64,000 nucleotides of DNA, taken from contig NZ_CP133480.1 in the NCBI RefSeq assembly GCF_031195445.1, positions 1,536,001-1,600,000 of the forward strand, in the 5' to 3' direction. The notes under the pieces were generated by a model. That model had not been told where the DNA came from, did no database searches, and saw nothing but the letters and a program-made list of their open reading frames with translations. Position numbers and translations under genes: made by a program. Positions within the stretch are counted from its first letter, which is position 1; every line of letters starts with the position of its first letter. The stretch is from Acuticoccus sp. MNP-M23. GTDB lineage: Bacteria; Pseudomonadota; Alphaproteobacteria; Rhizobiales; Amorphaceae. Of this stretch, positions 46,998 through 55,571 are shown one piece after another.

Positions 46998-47690
46998 ATG
47001 AGCGTTCAGAACGTGGCGCCGGACCCCCACCATGATGCGGCGGTGCTCTCTGCAGGCGCCGGGCCGGCGCAGGCGCGCCGCGTCGCGATCCTCATTCATG
47101 GTCCCGGCGGATCAGCCGAACAGGCCCTTGCACTCGGCCAGCAGCTGGCACTGGCCGATGTGGCGCTGCTCGCGCCCAGCGCACCGGAAGGCTGGTGGCC
47201 ACGCTCCTTCCTCGCCTCCATCGAGACCAACGAGCCTTATTTCGGCTCGGCCATGCGAGCGGTCGAGTCGCTGGTGGCGGATATTCTGGGGCAAGGCGTT
47301 CCGACGCAGCGGATCATTTTCGCCGGGTTCTGTCAGGGGGGCTGTCTGGCGCTCGAACATGTCGCGCGGGCGGGGCGCCGCTATGGCGGGGTGGTCGGCA
47401 TGTCGGCGGGGTTGATCGGCACGGGTGAGGCACCCGCCGCCTTCCCCCTTTGCGAACTCTACGGCCACCGCGACAAGGTTTTCGACTACCCGCAAGGGCT
47501 GGACGGGATGCCGGTGTCCCTCAGCTGCCGCATCCACGATCCGCTGATGCCGCTGAAACGGGTGGAGGATACGGCGCGCATCATGGCCGGCCTCGGCGCC
47601 GAAATTTACACCTACTTCGAGCCGGGCGCGGGGCACGCGATCCTGCAAAATGATGTCCGCGCGCTCCGGGCGCTGCTCAGCGCGCGGTAG
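46998..47690 (+). CDS. Alpha/beta hydrolase of the phospholipase/carboxylesterase family with Cys nucleophile
   Basis: A 230-aa YpfH/carboxylesterase-type protein: AILIHGPGGSAEQ oxyanion loop, nucleophile elbow AGFCQGGCLALEH, Asp181 in RIHDPLMP and His213 in GAGHAIL. In the family the elbow is GFSQGG; here TGT codes Cys112 where Ser is expected, as in dienelactone hydrolase. Asp and His are in place, so it may be an active Cys hydrolase. ATG 46998 has GAGGGG upstream. The 243 bases before it hold a 14-bp palindrome right after the RND stop (46760-46773) and an AT-richer stretch at 46820-46880, nothing I can name. Confidence 0.82.
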   Translation: MSVQNVAPDPHHDAAVLSAGAGPAQARRVAILIHGPGGSAEQALALGQQLALADVALLAPSAPEGWWPRSFLASIETNEPYFGSAMRAVESLVADILGQGVPTQRIIFAGFCQGGCLALEHVARAGRRYGGVVGMSAGLIGTGEAPAAFPLCELYGHRDKVFDYPQGLDGMPVSLSCRIHDPLMPLKRVEDTARIMAGLGAEIYTYFEPGAGHAILQNDVRALRALLSAR

Positions 47691-47795
47691 GCTTTCGCGC
47701 GCCAGTGCGCGCCATTGGCTCGCAGAAGGGCGGTCCGGATTGAGCCCCGGGTTTTAAGGTCTGCCTACGCCGCAAGGGTGCCGTGCAGCCCCTGA

Positions 47796-48494
47796 TCAGA
47801 TCTCGGCGCCGCTGAGTTCCAGAGCGATGCGGTCGCGGCGCTTCTTCATGTCTTCGAGGTGTGGGTGGATTTCGAGGGCGCGGTCCATCACGGCCACGGC
47901 GTCTTCCTCACGGTCAAGCGCGAGGAGGATCATGGACATGCCCGCCAGCGCACCCCAGTGACGCGGCTCGCGGCGCAGAACCTGCTCGATGTCGGCAAGG
48001 GACTCGCCGTATTTTTCTGCGAGGAAATAGACGGTGGCGCGGCGGTTCCAGCCTTCCACGTAGTCGGGATGGAGGCGGATCACACCGTCCAGAATGTCCA
48101 GCGCCTTGGCATAGTCCTTGGCCTTCATGCTGACGGCGGCCTGGCGCATCAGCAGGTCGACGGTGTCGGACCCGGACTGGGCCATCCGGCGCATGATGTG
48201 GCGGGCAATGCGCTTGGCCTGCCGGTCGTTGCGGGCATTGGCAAGGCGGCCGAACAGGGCGTCGATCCGTTCGGCTTTGCGCGCGGCGGCAGAGGCGGTC
48301 TCCCGGTCCTTCCGGTCGCCTTTCTCCATGGCGTCCGCGGCGGGCTTGTCCGGCGCGCCGACATTGCGCTGCGGCATATCGGTGCTGTCGGCACCGGCGT
48401 CGGGACGCGGCACCACAACGGTCTCGGCCGCAGCCGGAAAACCGGGTGCGGCCAGAGCGAGTGACAAGATGAGCAGGCTTGCGAGCTTTTTCAT
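47796..48494 (-). CDS. Exported tetratricopeptide-repeat protein
   Basis: A 232-aa protein with a signal peptide (MKKLASLLILSLALAAPGFP, cleavage after AAA), a charged linker rich in Asp/Lys/Arg, and two to three TPR units (KDYAKALDILDGVIRLHPDY, EKYGESLADIEQVLRREPRH, EDAVAVMDRALEIHPHLEDM). TPR domains mediate protein contacts, here in the periplasm. No partner is identifiable from the neighbours. It converges on the hydrolase gene with 105 bases between. Confidence 0.88.
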   Translation of the reverse strand: MKKLASLLILSLALAAPGFPAAAETVVVPRPDAGADSTDMPQRNVGAPDKPAADAMEKGDRKDRETASAAARKAERIDALFGRLANARNDRQAKRIARHIMRRMAQSGSDTVDLLMRQAAVSMKAKDYAKALDILDGVIRLHPDYVEGWNRRATVYFLAEKYGESLADIEQVLRREPRHWGALAGMSMILLALDREEDAVAVMDRALEIHPHLEDMKKRRDRIALELSGAEI

Positions 48495-48603
48495 GGTCTC
48501 GACTATGAGACCAAGCGGCCCGTCCGGTCAAAAGGACCGACGGTCGCATAGTGGCAGTTGCCCAGCCTCGGGCAAGCCACCCGCGCGGCAGGAAGGCCGG
48601 GCG

Positions 48604-48729
48604 TCAGCCCTGGCGTGCCTTGAAGCGCGGTGCCTTCTTGTTGATGATGTAGACACGGCCCCGGCGGCGAACCAGCTTGTTGTTGCGGTCGCGGCGCATC
48701 AGGGCCTTCAGCGAATTCTTGATCTTCAT
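48604..48729 (-). CDS. rpmJ: 50S ribosomal protein L36
   Basis: A 41-aa basic protein, [20 protein letters not shown] then [20 protein letters not shown]. This is the YkgO type of L36, which lacks the CxxC zinc motif of the classical form; it is the normal form in many alphaproteobacteria. ATG 48729 and TGA 48604-48606 are clear. It has its own promoter at 48785-48813 and a strong hairpin in the leader. The TPR gene follows after about 110 bases. Confidence 0.95.
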   Translation of the reverse strand: MKIKNSLKALMRRDRNNKLVRRRGRVYIINKKAPRFKARQG

Positions 48730-48752
48730 GATTGGACCCCGTGAACAAACAA

Positions 48753-48774
48753 ACGGCGCGGGAACCCGCGCCGT
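48753..48774 (-). promoter_or_regulatory. Hairpin with T-rich tail in the rpmJ leader
   Basis: On the minus strand a 10-base perfect inverted repeat, ACGGCGCGGG/CCCGCGCCGT with a 2-base centre (about 8 bp plus a small loop when folded), is followed by TTGTTTGTT and then the rpmJ ATG 23 bases on. It has the form of an intrinsic terminator, but no minus-strand gene lies upstream for it to serve. It begins about 10 bases after the predicted -10 box, so it would form the extreme 5' end of the rpmJ message. Confidence 0.6.
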
Positions 48775-48784
48775 CTCTGCCCCT

Positions 48785-48813
48785 TAATAGGTGTACCGTG
48801 CTACAAAGGTCAA
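48785..48813 (-). promoter_or_regulatory. Sigma-70 promoter for rpmJ
   Basis: Minus strand TTGACC (48813-48808), a 17-base spacer, then CTATTA (48790-48785; TATTAA with an 18-base spacer). Good match for an alphaproteobacterial housekeeping promoter. Transcription would start near 48777, immediately upstream of the leader hairpin. Confidence 0.6.
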
Positions 48814-48898
48814 GCGATTGATTGCGTGCGCTTTCAGCGGTACCAAAATCCAACGTCGTCTCCAACCGAGAAACGACCGAATACCCAAGGAGTTAATT

Positions 48899-49144
48899 AT
48901 GATGAAAATTACGAAACGCGACACCGCCATCGCCGCTGCGGCATTTCTGGTGGCCGGTGGCATCGTCGGCACCGCCATGGCCAACCAGCCGCGGATGGAT
49001 CGCGCCATCGGTCTGCTTCAGCAGGCGCGCGGCGAGCTGCAGGACGCTCCGGCCAACAAGGGCGGACACCGCGTGAAGGCGCTGAACCTCATCGATCAAG
49101 CCATCAAGGAAGTCCGCCTCGGCAAACAGGCCGCCAATAGATAG
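48899..49144 (+). CDS. Small exported helical protein of unknown function (81 aa)
   Basis: From ATG 48899 it reads MMKITKRDTAIAAAAFLVAG, a signal peptide that would be cleaved after TAMA. The mature part of about 55 residues is one helical domain: RMDRAIGLLQQARGELQDAP, NKGGHRVKALNLIDQAI, KEVRLGKQ. I recall KGGHR-xxA-xxLI-xxAI-xEV as a pattern in small uncharacterised proteobacterial proteins, but I know no function. AAGGAG six bases before the start is an excellent ribosome site, and a 13-bp terminator-like stem follows, so this is a well-delimited single gene. It is divergent from rpmJ. Confidence 0.82.
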   Translation: MMKITKRDTAIAAAAFLVAGGIVGTAMANQPRMDRAIGLLQQARGELQDAPANKGGHRVKALNLIDQAIKEVRLGKQAANR

Positions 49145-49159
49145 GCACTTCAGACAAAC

Positions 49160-49189
49160 TGAGCCGAGCGGCTGAGGCCGCTCGGCTCA
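49160..49189. terminator. 13-bp hairpin after the small exported protein
   Basis: TGAGCCGAGCGGC (49160-49172) pairs perfectly with GCCGCTCGGCTCA (49177-49189), loop TGAG. It begins 15 bases after the stop of the 81-aa gene and also lies downstream of minE on the other strand, so it may serve both. There is no T-run. Confidence 0.7.
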
Positions 49190-49245
49190 TCAATCAGCGC
49201 CCTTGCGGGCAATCCGGCGTCCGGCGCGCAAGGCGCGCCATCCGG

Positions 49246-49533
49246 TCAGCCGTTGGCGGCCAGCCGGAGCGGCTCCCCGGACTCATCACGCAGCGGCAAT
49301 TCCACATCCACTTCCAGCAGCGACATGTCGCTGCCACGATCCATCTTCACGTGCACCTTGTCGCGCTCGATGGTCATGTGCTTGGCGATCACGGCGAGGA
49401 TCTCCTCACGCAGCGTCACCAGAAGGTCCGATGTGCCCGACGCCGCACGCTCGTGCGCCAGGATGATCTGCAGACGCTCGCGCGCCACAGGCGCGGAATT
49501 CTGCTTTCGGCGGAACAGGTCAATCAGATTCAT
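49246..49533 (-). CDS. minE: Cell division topological specificity factor MinE
   Basis: Stimulates MinD ATPase and drives Min oscillation so that division occurs at midcell. The 95-aa protein begins with the membrane-targeting helix [10 protein letters not shown], then the MinD-contact segment AHERAASG (usually AHERA) and the dimer domain ([19 protein letters not shown]). ATG 49533 overlaps the minD stop by 4 bases (ATGA). Order minC-minD-minE. Confidence 0.96.
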   Translation of the reverse strand: MNLIDLFRRKQNSAPVARERLQIILAHERAASGTSDLLVTLREEILAVIAKHMTIERDKVHVKMDRGSDMSLLEVDVELPLRDESGEPLRLAANG

Positions 49534-50345
49534 GCTGCCCTCTTCGCGAAAATTTTGCCGAACAGGCTCCGGCGATCGGCCGGGATCTCGACGGTGACGT
49601 TCTCGCCCATGATGCGCTTGGCGGCGTTCTGATACGCCTTTGCGGCGGTGGAGTGGGGCGAGCCCAGCGTCACCGGCATGCCGAGGTTGGAGGCCTTCAA
49701 CACGTCCTGGCTTTCCGGCACCACCGCAATCAGCGGGATGGAGAGGATTTCCAGAACGTCATCGACCTTCAGCATCTCGCCGCGTTCGGCGCGGACCGGG
49801 TCGTAGCGGGTGACGAGGAGATATTTCTCCATCCGCTCATCGCGCTCGGCCTTCAGCGTCTTGGAATCCAGCATCCCGATGATGCGGTCGGAGTCGCGCA
49901 CGGAGGAGACTTCGGGGTTGGACACCACAATCGCAACGTCGGCGTGGCGCATGGCGAGCGTCGCGCCGCGCTCGATGCCGGCCGGGCTGTCGCACAGGAT
50001 GTAGTCGAACTTCTCGCGCAGCTCGTCCATCACCTTGTCGATGCCCTCTTCCGTCAGCGCATCCTTGTCGCGCGTCTGGCTGGCGGGCAGGAGGTGCAGG
50101 GTGTCCACGCGCTTGTCGCGGATCAGCGCCTGGGAGAGCTTGGCATCGCCCTGGATGACGTTGATGAGGTCGAACACCACGCGGCGTTCGGCGCCCATCA
50201 CCAGGTCGAGGTTCCGAAGACCGACGTCAAAGTCGACGATGGCGACGTTTGCGCCGGTCTGTGCCAGCGCTGCCCCGAGCGCCGCCGTCGAAGTCGTTTT
50301 GCCGACCCCGCCTTTGCCGGACGTGACTACCAGGACTTTCGCCAT
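49530..50345 (-). CDS. minD: Septum site-determining ATPase MinD
   Basis: Membrane-cycling ATPase that recruits MinC. The deviant Walker [11 protein letters not shown] is at residues 9-18 with the signature Lys11; [16 protein letters not shown] and [11 protein letters not shown] follow. The C-terminus ends KIFAKRA, the amphipathic membrane helix. At 271 aa it is standard. It starts directly after the minC stop with no gap and overlaps minE by 4 bases. Confidence 0.97.
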   Translation of the reverse strand: MAKVLVVTSGKGGVGKTTSTAALGAALAQTGANVAIVDFDVGLRNLDLVMGAERRVVFDLINVIQGDAKLSQALIRDKRVDTLHLLPASQTRDKDALTEEGIDKVMDELREKFDYILCDSPAGIERGATLAMRHADVAIVVSNPEVSSVRDSDRIIGMLDSKTLKAERDERMEKYLLVTRYDPVRAERGEMLKVDDVLEILSIPLIAVVPESQDVLKASNLGMPVTLGSPHSTAAKAYQNAAKRIMGENVTVEIPADRRSLFGKIFAKRAA

Positions 50346-51176
50346 TTACGATCCCTTTCCGTTGAAGGCGGCCATCTTGAGGGCGTCGCCGTCGAGCCAT
50401 GCCTGTACCGAGCGGCCGACACAGGCCGGGTCCAGGTCTTCGTTGGTCTTGTAGAGCCCGTTGATCGCGACGAGCTCGGCGTGGAGCGCGTTGCAGAAGA
50501 TCCGGGCCTTGCGGTCGCCGTTGGAGCCGGCAATTGCCCGCCCCCGCAGCGCCCCGTAGATATGAATCGAGCCGGCCGCGACGATTTCGGAGCCGGAGGC
50601 CACCGAACCGATCACCACAACGTCGCCCTTGAGGTGCACGACCGACATGCCGGAGCGGACGGGTTCATCGAGTATCAGCGTCTCGTTGTCCGGCTGCTCC
50701 ATCGCCTCTTCCACCGCGGCGAGCGCGGCTTCGGCGAGCTCGCGCTTGGCGTCGGCGGTGAGCGGCTGCTCTTCCGCAGGCGCTGCCACCGGCGCCTCTT
50801 CTGCCGGTGTCGCGAACGCGTCGGCCTTGGCACCGAGTTCGGCCAGCGCCGCAACTTCCTTGCCGCCGGTCAGGATCGGCGGCAAGCCTCTCGCGTCTGC
50901 CCCCAGTTCACCGGGGGTGCGCCCGTCGAGGCCCATGATGGTGATGTGCCGGCGTTTCAGCTCGGTCACCATATGAACCAGGTCGGGCCGGGTGGCCGGC
51001 ATGTGCGAAATGTCCACCACCACGGGCCGTCCGGCAAAGAAGCCGGGGCTGCGCTTGGCGAAGGAGTCGAACTCTTCCAGCCAGTCCGAAATCGGCGGCA
51101 TGGGGGTGAGAACGAAAGCCATGAACGACCGGCCGGTAAACCGAATCGATCGCTGTGTTGGAGTCGTTTGTTGCAC
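50346..51176 (-). CDS. minC: Septum site-determining protein MinC
   Basis: FtsZ inhibitor positioned by MinD. It has an N-terminal MinC domain (SIRFTGRSFMAFVLTP, PVVVDISHMPATRPD), a long acidic Ala/Glu-rich linker and the C-terminal beta-helix (GDVVVIGSVASGSEIVAAGS, IHIYGALRGRAIAG). I chose GTG 51176 because residues VQQTTPTQRSIRF align with the usual MinC opening; an ATG at 51218 adds 14 unlike residues, and ATG at 51080 would delete conserved sequence. Three GANTC sites lie around its start. Confidence 0.92.
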   Translation of the reverse strand: MQQTTPTQRSIRFTGRSFMAFVLTPMPPISDWLEEFDSFAKRSPGFFAGRPVVVDISHMPATRPDLVHMVTELKRRHITIMGLDGRTPGELGADARGLPPILTGGKEVAALAELGAKADAFATPAEEAPVAAPAEEQPLTADAKRELAEAALAAVEEAMEQPDNETLILDEPVRSGMSVVHLKGDVVVIGSVASGSEIVAAGSIHIYGALRGRAIAGSNGDRKARIFCNALHAELVAINGLYKTNEDLDPACVGRSVQAWLDGDALKMAAFNGKGS

Positions 51177-51248
51177 GAGCGTTAATCCGGTTCCGGGTCT
51201 GGCCCATATGAATGCCAACGCGGTAAATTTTGGGTTAACGTCTGATTC
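51143..51248. promoter_or_regulatory. Three GANTC sites around the minC start
   Basis: GAATC at 51143-51147, GAGTC at 51161-51165 and GATTC at 51244-51248. Two are in the first codons of minC and one about 70 bases upstream. With gcrA in the same window, methylation-linked control of the min operon is possible. Three in 106 bp is above chance but far weaker than the gcrA cluster. Confidence 0.4.
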
Positions 51249-51353
51249 GCGTCACGCGCGTATCCTGGCGATCCACAGGTAGGATTGCGCCAATCCGCAT
51301 TTTTGCGGCCTCGGACCTTCGGCAGACCCGCCATGCGGTGCCAAGGTCACGCC

Positions 51354-51566
51354 CTAGTCTTCGTCGCTGTCCATGCCGGTGCCGCTGTCCTCTTCCACCA
51401 CCGGAATCGCGTAGTGGCCGCCAAGCCAGCGGTGCAGGTCGAGGTCGGCGCACCGCTTGGAGCAGAACGGGCGCGCGTCCTCTGACGCAGGCTTGTTGCA
51501 GATGGGGCATCGCTTGGTGGGCGGGATGGTTCCGCCCGGCCGGGGCGGACGCGCGCTGGCACTCAC
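51354..51566 (-). CDS. yacG: DNA gyrase inhibitor YacG
   Basis: A 70-aa zinc protein; the E. coli homologue binds GyrB. The four ligands are Cys20, Cys23 (CPICNKPA), Cys35 and Cys39 (CSKRC), followed by [13 protein letters not shown]. The C-terminal tail is acidic. The start is GTG at 51566, which overlaps the maf stop (GTGA); the usual short N-terminus supports it. Last gene of the infA-maf-yacG unit. Confidence 0.9.
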   Translation of the reverse strand: MSASARPPRPGGTIPPTKRCPICNKPASEDARPFCSKRCADLDLHRWLGGHYAIPVVEEDSGTGMDSDED

Positions 51567-52195
51567 GGCGCAGCGTCGCCTGCGGCCGGGTCGCGCTTGA
51601 AGCCGCTGCCCACCAGAAGCTGCTCGGTCTCGTAGAGGGGCAAGCCCACAACCGCAGCATAGGAGCCGACGAGCTGGGTGACGAAGGCCCCGGCCCGGCC
51701 CTGGATGGCGTAGCCGCCCGCCTTGCCTTCCCACTCGCCCGACGCGAGGTAGTCGGCAATCTCGCGCTCGGACAGGCGCTTCATCTTGACCCGCGTCTCC
51801 ACCAGCCGCTCGCGTGCCTTGCCGCCGGAGATGACCACCACCGCCGTCATCACCCGGTGGCTGCGGCCGGAAAGCTGGCGCAGGCACTTGTCCGCCGCCT
51901 CGAAGGATTCCGCCTTGGGCAGGATCCGGCGACCGACGGCCACAACGGTATCCGCCGCAAGAACGAACGTGTTGTCGAGGCCCATCAACTCGCGCACGCG
52001 CGACTGCCCCACGGCCGCTTTCTCGCGGGCCATGCGGGCGGCGTAGGCGTCAGGCCGCTCCTTGTCCTGCGGCGTCTCGTCGATGTCTGCCGGGGAGAGG
52101 TGGTCGGGTGCGTAGCCGATCTGCTCCAGGAGCTGGAGCCTGCGCGGCGAGCCGGAGGCCAGAATCAGGACGGAGTTTTTGCGCCGGCGCGCCAT
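51563..52195 (-). CDS. maf: Maf-like nucleotide pyrophosphatase
   Basis: House-cleaning NTP pyrophosphatase that hydrolyses noncanonical nucleotides such as dTTP/UTP-type or modified forms. It has 210 aa with the Maf signature [37 protein letters not shown] and [13 protein letters not shown] 52195 lies one base after the infA stop. The product is cytoplasmic. The exact subclass (dTTP/UTP or m7GTP) I leave open. Confidence 0.93.
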   Translation of the reverse strand: MARRRKNSVLILASGSPRRLQLLEQIGYAPDHLSPADIDETPQDKERPDAYAARMAREKAAVGQSRVRELMGLDNTFVLAADTVVAVGRRILPKAESFEAADKCLRQLSGRSHRVMTAVVVISGGKARERLVETRVKMKRLSEREIADYLASGEWEGKAGGYAIQGRAGAFVTQLVGSYAAVVGLPLYETEQLLVGSGFKRDPAAGDAAP

Positions 52196-52196
52196 C

Positions 52197-52415
52197 TTAT
52201 TTGTAGCGATACGTGATGCGACCCTTGGTCAGGTCGTAAGGAGTCATCTCCACCAGCACCTTGTCGCCGGCAAGAACGCGGATGCGGTTCTTGCGCATGC
52301 GGCCTGCGGTGTGTGCGATGATCTCGTGCTCGTTTTCCAGCTTGACCCGGAAGGTTGCGTTGGGGAGGAGTTCAGTCACCTGCCCCGGAAATTCCAGTAC
52401 TTCTTCTTTCGCCAT
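52197..52415 (-). CDS. infA: Translation initiation factor IF-1
   Basis: Essential OB-fold factor that binds the ribosomal A site. The 72-aa sequence [20 protein letters not shown], with [19 protein letters not shown] and [12 protein letters not shown], is unmistakable. It precedes maf by one base and follows the LMW phosphatase gene by about 140 bases that contain one GACTC (52428-52432) and likely its own promoter. Confidence 0.98.
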   Translation of the reverse strand: MAKEEVLEFPGQVTELLPNATFRVKLENEHEIIAHTAGRMRKNRIRVLAGDKVLVEMTPYDLTKGRITYRYK

Positions 52416-52558
52416 GTGGCCCTTGTCGACTCGCTCTGTTGTTTGGACACGCCAACCCTACAAGTGGTGACGTGCACGCGTTGGTTCCAGCCTCGGTGAA
52501 ATGGGGCGGGACCAGACGCATTGGGATTGCGGACGCCGCGTTGCCGCGGCACGGGGCT

Positions 52559-52978
52559 TCAGCCGGCGAGCCTCTTGCGGATCGCGACGTCGAGGGCGTC
52601 ACGGCACGCGCGATAACTCTCCAGAATTTGCGCTCTGGAGCCTTGAGTAGACGATGGATCGAGGGTTGGCCAGTATTCGACGTCGAAGGACTGCGTTCGC
52701 GCCAGATCCAGCACGTGGTGGTGGGCTTCCGGTGCCAGCGTCACGACAAGGTCGAACCCGGTATCGGCAAGCTCCGCCATCAGGCGCGGCCGGCGCTGCG
52801 AGATGTCGAGCCCCTTCTCCGACATCACCTCGGCGGCAAACGGGTCGGGTTGGCCGCCATCCACCCCCGCCGAGCGGGAATAGATCTTCGGAAAGGCGGC
52901 GCGGGCCAGCGCGGCTGCCATCGGTGAGCGGATCGCATTGTGGCGACACACAAAGAGAACCGCTCCCGGTGCCCCCAC
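52559..52978 (-). CDS. Low-molecular-weight phosphatase family protein (ArsC-like)
   Basis: A 139-aa protein with the LMW-PTP P-loop CX5R as C11 RHNAIR17 followed by SPMAAALAR, and the general-acid region DPSS near the C-terminus (usually DP). The family includes tyrosine phosphatases and thioredoxin-type arsenate reductases; HNAIRS variants are common in this gene neighbourhood and their substrate is unknown. The start is GTG 52978, two bases after the UPF0262 stop. Conserved neighbours: UPF0262 upstream, infA-maf-yacG downstream. Confidence 0.85.
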   Translation of the reverse strand: MGAPGAVLFVCRHNAIRSPMAAALARAAFPKIYSRSAGVDGGQPDPFAAEVMSEKGLDISQRRPRLMAELADTGFDLVVTLAPEAHHHVLDLARTQSFDVEYWPTLDPSSTQGSRAQILESYRACRDALDVAIRKRLAG

Positions 52979-52980
52979 TG

Positions 52981-53466
52981 TCAGCCCTTGAAATGCAGGG
53001 CGCAGATGAGCGTGAACAGCCGCCGCGCCGTGTCGTGGTCCACGCCGATCTTGCCCTCCAGCCGCTCGGCCAGAATGCGCGAGCCCTCGTCATGAACGCC
53101 CCTGCGGCCCATGTCGATGGCTTCGATCTGCGCGGGAGCCGACTGCCGGATTGCAGAGAAATAGCTTTCGCAGATGAGGAAGTAGTCTTTCACCACCTTG
53201 CGCAGCGGCGACAGCGACAGGATGTGCGTGATGAGCTGCCCGTCCCCCTCGTCGGCCACATGGAACACAAGCCGATTCTCGACGATGGACAAGGTGAGCT
53301 TGTACGGCCCGTCCGGCGCGCCCGCGGGGTCGAACACGTTTTCCTCGAGCAGGTCGTAGATCGCGATGGCGCGTTCGTGCTCGACCTCGGGCGTGCCGCG
53401 CTCGATCGACGCTTCGTCAAACAGGACCGCAACGAGGCGGCGGGCGGGAGGCTGTGGTTCGGCCAT
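52981..53466 (-). CDS. UPF0262 family protein
   Basis: A 161-aa conserved alphaproteobacterial protein of unknown function, recognised from [40 protein letters not shown] and [15 protein letters not shown] 53466 ([10 protein letters not shown]) gives the usual length; the frame is open to 53535 without conserved residues. In related genomes this gene usually follows hisD in a murA-DUF2948-hisD-UPF0262 cluster; here it follows DUF2948 after 13 bases, and hisD is absent. Confidence 0.9.
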   Translation of the reverse strand: MAEPQPPARRLVAVLFDEASIERGTPEVEHERAIAIYDLLEENVFDPAGAPDGPYKLTLSIVENRLVFHVADEGDGQLITHILSLSPLRKVVKDYFLICESYFSAIRQSAPAQIEAIDMGRRGVHDEGSRILAERLEGKIGVDHDTARRLFTLICALHFKG

Positions 53467-53479
53467 GGCCGGGCTCAAC

Positions 53480-53941
53480 TCAGACCGAGCCGGCGCGGTG
53501 CTTGGGCCGCATCGACGCGCTCCAGGCCGCGCCAAGGTCGGTCAGCCGCACCTCGATGCACTCCACCTCCAGTTTCAAGGCGGCATCGCCCGCACACACC
53601 AGTGTGACCGTGCCGCCCGGCGCCTCGGGCTCGGTCTGCGCGAACGTGATGGCCAGAACCGACAGCACCGCCTCCTTGTCGGTTGGTGCGACGCCGATGG
53701 AGCGCACGCGCTTCACCCGGTCGAAGTGGAGGACCGCGCGGCGACGCTGGTCGGCGGCGCGGCGGCGCAGCGCCTGCGTGGTTTCCCAGGCAAAACGGTT
53801 CATCGGCATCAAAAAGGTGCCCGTGGCGGGCGACCAGCGAATGTCCGCCGCCTTCACCACCGCGTCCTGCACGTGCGCAGACACGACGCTGAGGTCTTCA
53901 GTATCGAGTGCGGCCAGTTTCAGGGGAGTGGTCGAGGACAT
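53480..53941 (-). CDS. DUF2948 family protein
   Basis: A 153-aa protein of unknown function conserved in alphaproteobacteria. It opens [20 protein letters not shown] and contains [21 protein letters not shown] and [15 protein letters not shown], which I recognise as DUF2948. It is cytoplasmic with no membrane segment. It follows murA on the same strand after about 120 bases holding two hairpins. The conserved linkage to murA gives no firm clue to function. Confidence 0.85.
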   Translation of the reverse strand: MSSTTPLKLAALDTEDLSVVSAHVQDAVVKAADIRWSPATGTFLMPMNRFAWETTQALRRRAADQRRRAVLHFDRVKRVRSIGVAPTDKEAVLSVLAITFAQTEPEAPGGTVTLVCAGDAALKLEVECIEVRLTDLGAAWSASMRPKHRAGSV

Positions 53942-53995
53942 GGCGTGGATCCGACTATTGGCGTCTCAGCGACACATAGCAGACGAAACGCCTTT

Positions 53996-54057
53996 GGCGA
54001 TGGCAGAACGCATTGCCATCGCCGCGCAAGCAGACATGGCGCGGCAAACGCCGCGCC
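53996..54057 (-). terminator. Two perfect hairpins after murA
   Basis: GGCGCGGC (54038-54045) pairs with GCCGCGCC (54050-54057), and GGCGATGGCA (53996-54005) pairs with TGCCATCGCC (54014-54023). They lie just downstream of the minus-strand murA stop and before DUF2948. There is no T-run. They may terminate or process the murA message. Confidence 0.55.
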
Positions 54058-54060
54058 CGG

Positions 54061-55350
54061 TCAGCCCGTGATGCGGGAGATCTGCGCGCCGCAGCGCGAC
54101 AGCTTCTGCTCCAGGTGCTCGAAGCCACGGTCGAGATGGTAGATGCGGGAAACTTCGGTGTCGCCCTCGGCCGCAAGGCCGGCAATCACGAGACTGACGG
54201 AGGCCCGCAGATCGGTGGCCATCACCGGCGCACCGCGCAGATGCTTGACGCCCTCGACCGTCGCAGTCTGCCCGTTGAGCGAGATTCTGGCACCGAGGCG
54301 CGCCAGCTCCTGCACATGCATGAACCGGTTTTCGAAAATCGTCTCGGTGATGTGGCTCGTGCCCTTGCCGGACGTCATCAGTGCCATGAACTGGGCCTGC
54401 AGGTCCGTGGGGAAGCCCGGATAGGGCGCGGTGTCCGCGTCCACTGCTTCGATGCCATGGCCGTTGCGGCGGATGCGAATGCCGCGGTTGGTCACGTCGA
54501 TTTCCGCGCCGGCTGCGCGCAGGAGCTCGATCGGCCGCTCGAGGTGAAGGGCGCTCGCCCCTTCCAGGGTCACGTCGCCCCCGGCCATGGCCGCAGCAAA
54601 GGCGTAGGTTCCCGCCTCGATCCGGTCCGGCAGGACGGTGTGGCGTGCACCATGAAGCCGCGGCACACCCTGAATGTGGATGGTGGGGGTGCCCTGCCCC
54701 TCGATCTTCGCGCCCATCGCAATCAGGCAATCGGCCAGATCGACGATTTCCGGCTCGCAGGCGGCGTTCTCGATCACCGTTTCACCCTGGGCCAGCGTAG
54801 CCGCCATCATCACGGTGTGGGTGGCACCGACGGAGATGCGCGGGAAGCGGACACGGTTGCCGACAAGGCCATTTTTGGCGCGGGCGATCACGTAACCTGC
54901 GTCGATGTCGATCTCGGCGCCCAGCGCGCGCAGACCGTCGATGAAAAAGTCCACCGGGCGTGTGCCGATGGCACAGCCGCCGGGGAGCGACACCACCGCT
55001 TCGCCCATGCGCGCCAGAAGCGGGCCGATCACCCAGAAGCTCGCGCGCATCTTGGACACAAGCTCATAGGGCGCGCGGGTGTCGACAATGGCGCTGGCCG
55101 TCATGGCGACGGTCTGGCCCGCAAGGGAATCCTGCCCGTTGCGCTTGCCCTGGAAGGACGTGTCAACGCCGTGGTTGGCCAGAATGTCGAACAGGCGCTG
55201 CACGTCGGCAAGGCGCGGGACGTTCTGAAGCGTCAGCGTCTCGTCGGTGAGGAGCGAGGCGATCATCAGCGGGAGGGCGGCATTCTTCGCGCCGGAGATC
55301 GGGATGGCACCTTCCAGAGGTACGCCGCCGGTGATCTTGATGCGATCCAT
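54061..55350 (-). CDS. murA: UDP-N-acetylglucosamine 1-carboxyvinyltransferase
   Basis: First committed step of peptidoglycan synthesis: PEP plus UDP-GlcNAc. The 429-aa protein starts [20 protein letters not shown] with KNAALPLM (the substrate Lys-Asn), and has the fosfomycin-target Cys126 in [13 protein letters not shown], so fosfomycin binding is expected. [13 protein letters not shown] and SDLRASVSL-like [13 protein letters not shown] follow. ATG 55350 is the family start; the frame runs to 55401 without similarity. Confidence 0.97.
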   Translation of the reverse strand: MDRIKITGGVPLEGAIPISGAKNAALPLMIASLLTDETLTLQNVPRLADVQRLFDILANHGVDTSFQGKRNGQDSLAGQTVAMTASAIVDTRAPYELVSKMRASFWVIGPLLARMGEAVVSLPGGCAIGTRPVDFFIDGLRALGAEIDIDAGYVIARAKNGLVGNRVRFPRISVGATHTVMMAATLAQGETVIENAACEPEIVDLADCLIAMGAKIEGQGTPTIHIQGVPRLHGARHTVLPDRIEAGTYAFAAAMAGGDVTLEGASALHLERPIELLRAAGAEIDVTNRGIRIRRNGHGIEAVDADTAPYPGFPTDLQAQFMALMTSGKGTSHITETIFENRFMHVQELARLGARISLNGQTATVEGVKHLRGAPVMATDLRASVSLVIAGLAAEGDTEVSRIYHLDRGFEHLEQKLSRCGAQISRITG

Positions 55351-55571
55351 GAAGCCCTCACTACACACAAAAACGACGCTTGAACGAAGCCTGATCGACA
55401 AGGCGCAGGCAAGCGACGAACGGAGTATGCGCTAAGCGAGTTTATGGAACGTATCAAACGGTCCGGCGGCCGGGACCGGGGTTGCCGCACGGGTCGCCGG
55501 GAAGTTGCGACATCTCCGCCACACCGGCCGCGCCGCGCAACCGTGCGGTGTCGCCGCGGGGCGATCCCCCG

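Noticed and set aside
48753-48774. Hairpin read as terminator of an upstream minus-strand gene
   Set aside because: No minus-strand gene ends upstream of it; minE ends at 49246, with another hairpin at 49160-49189 in between.
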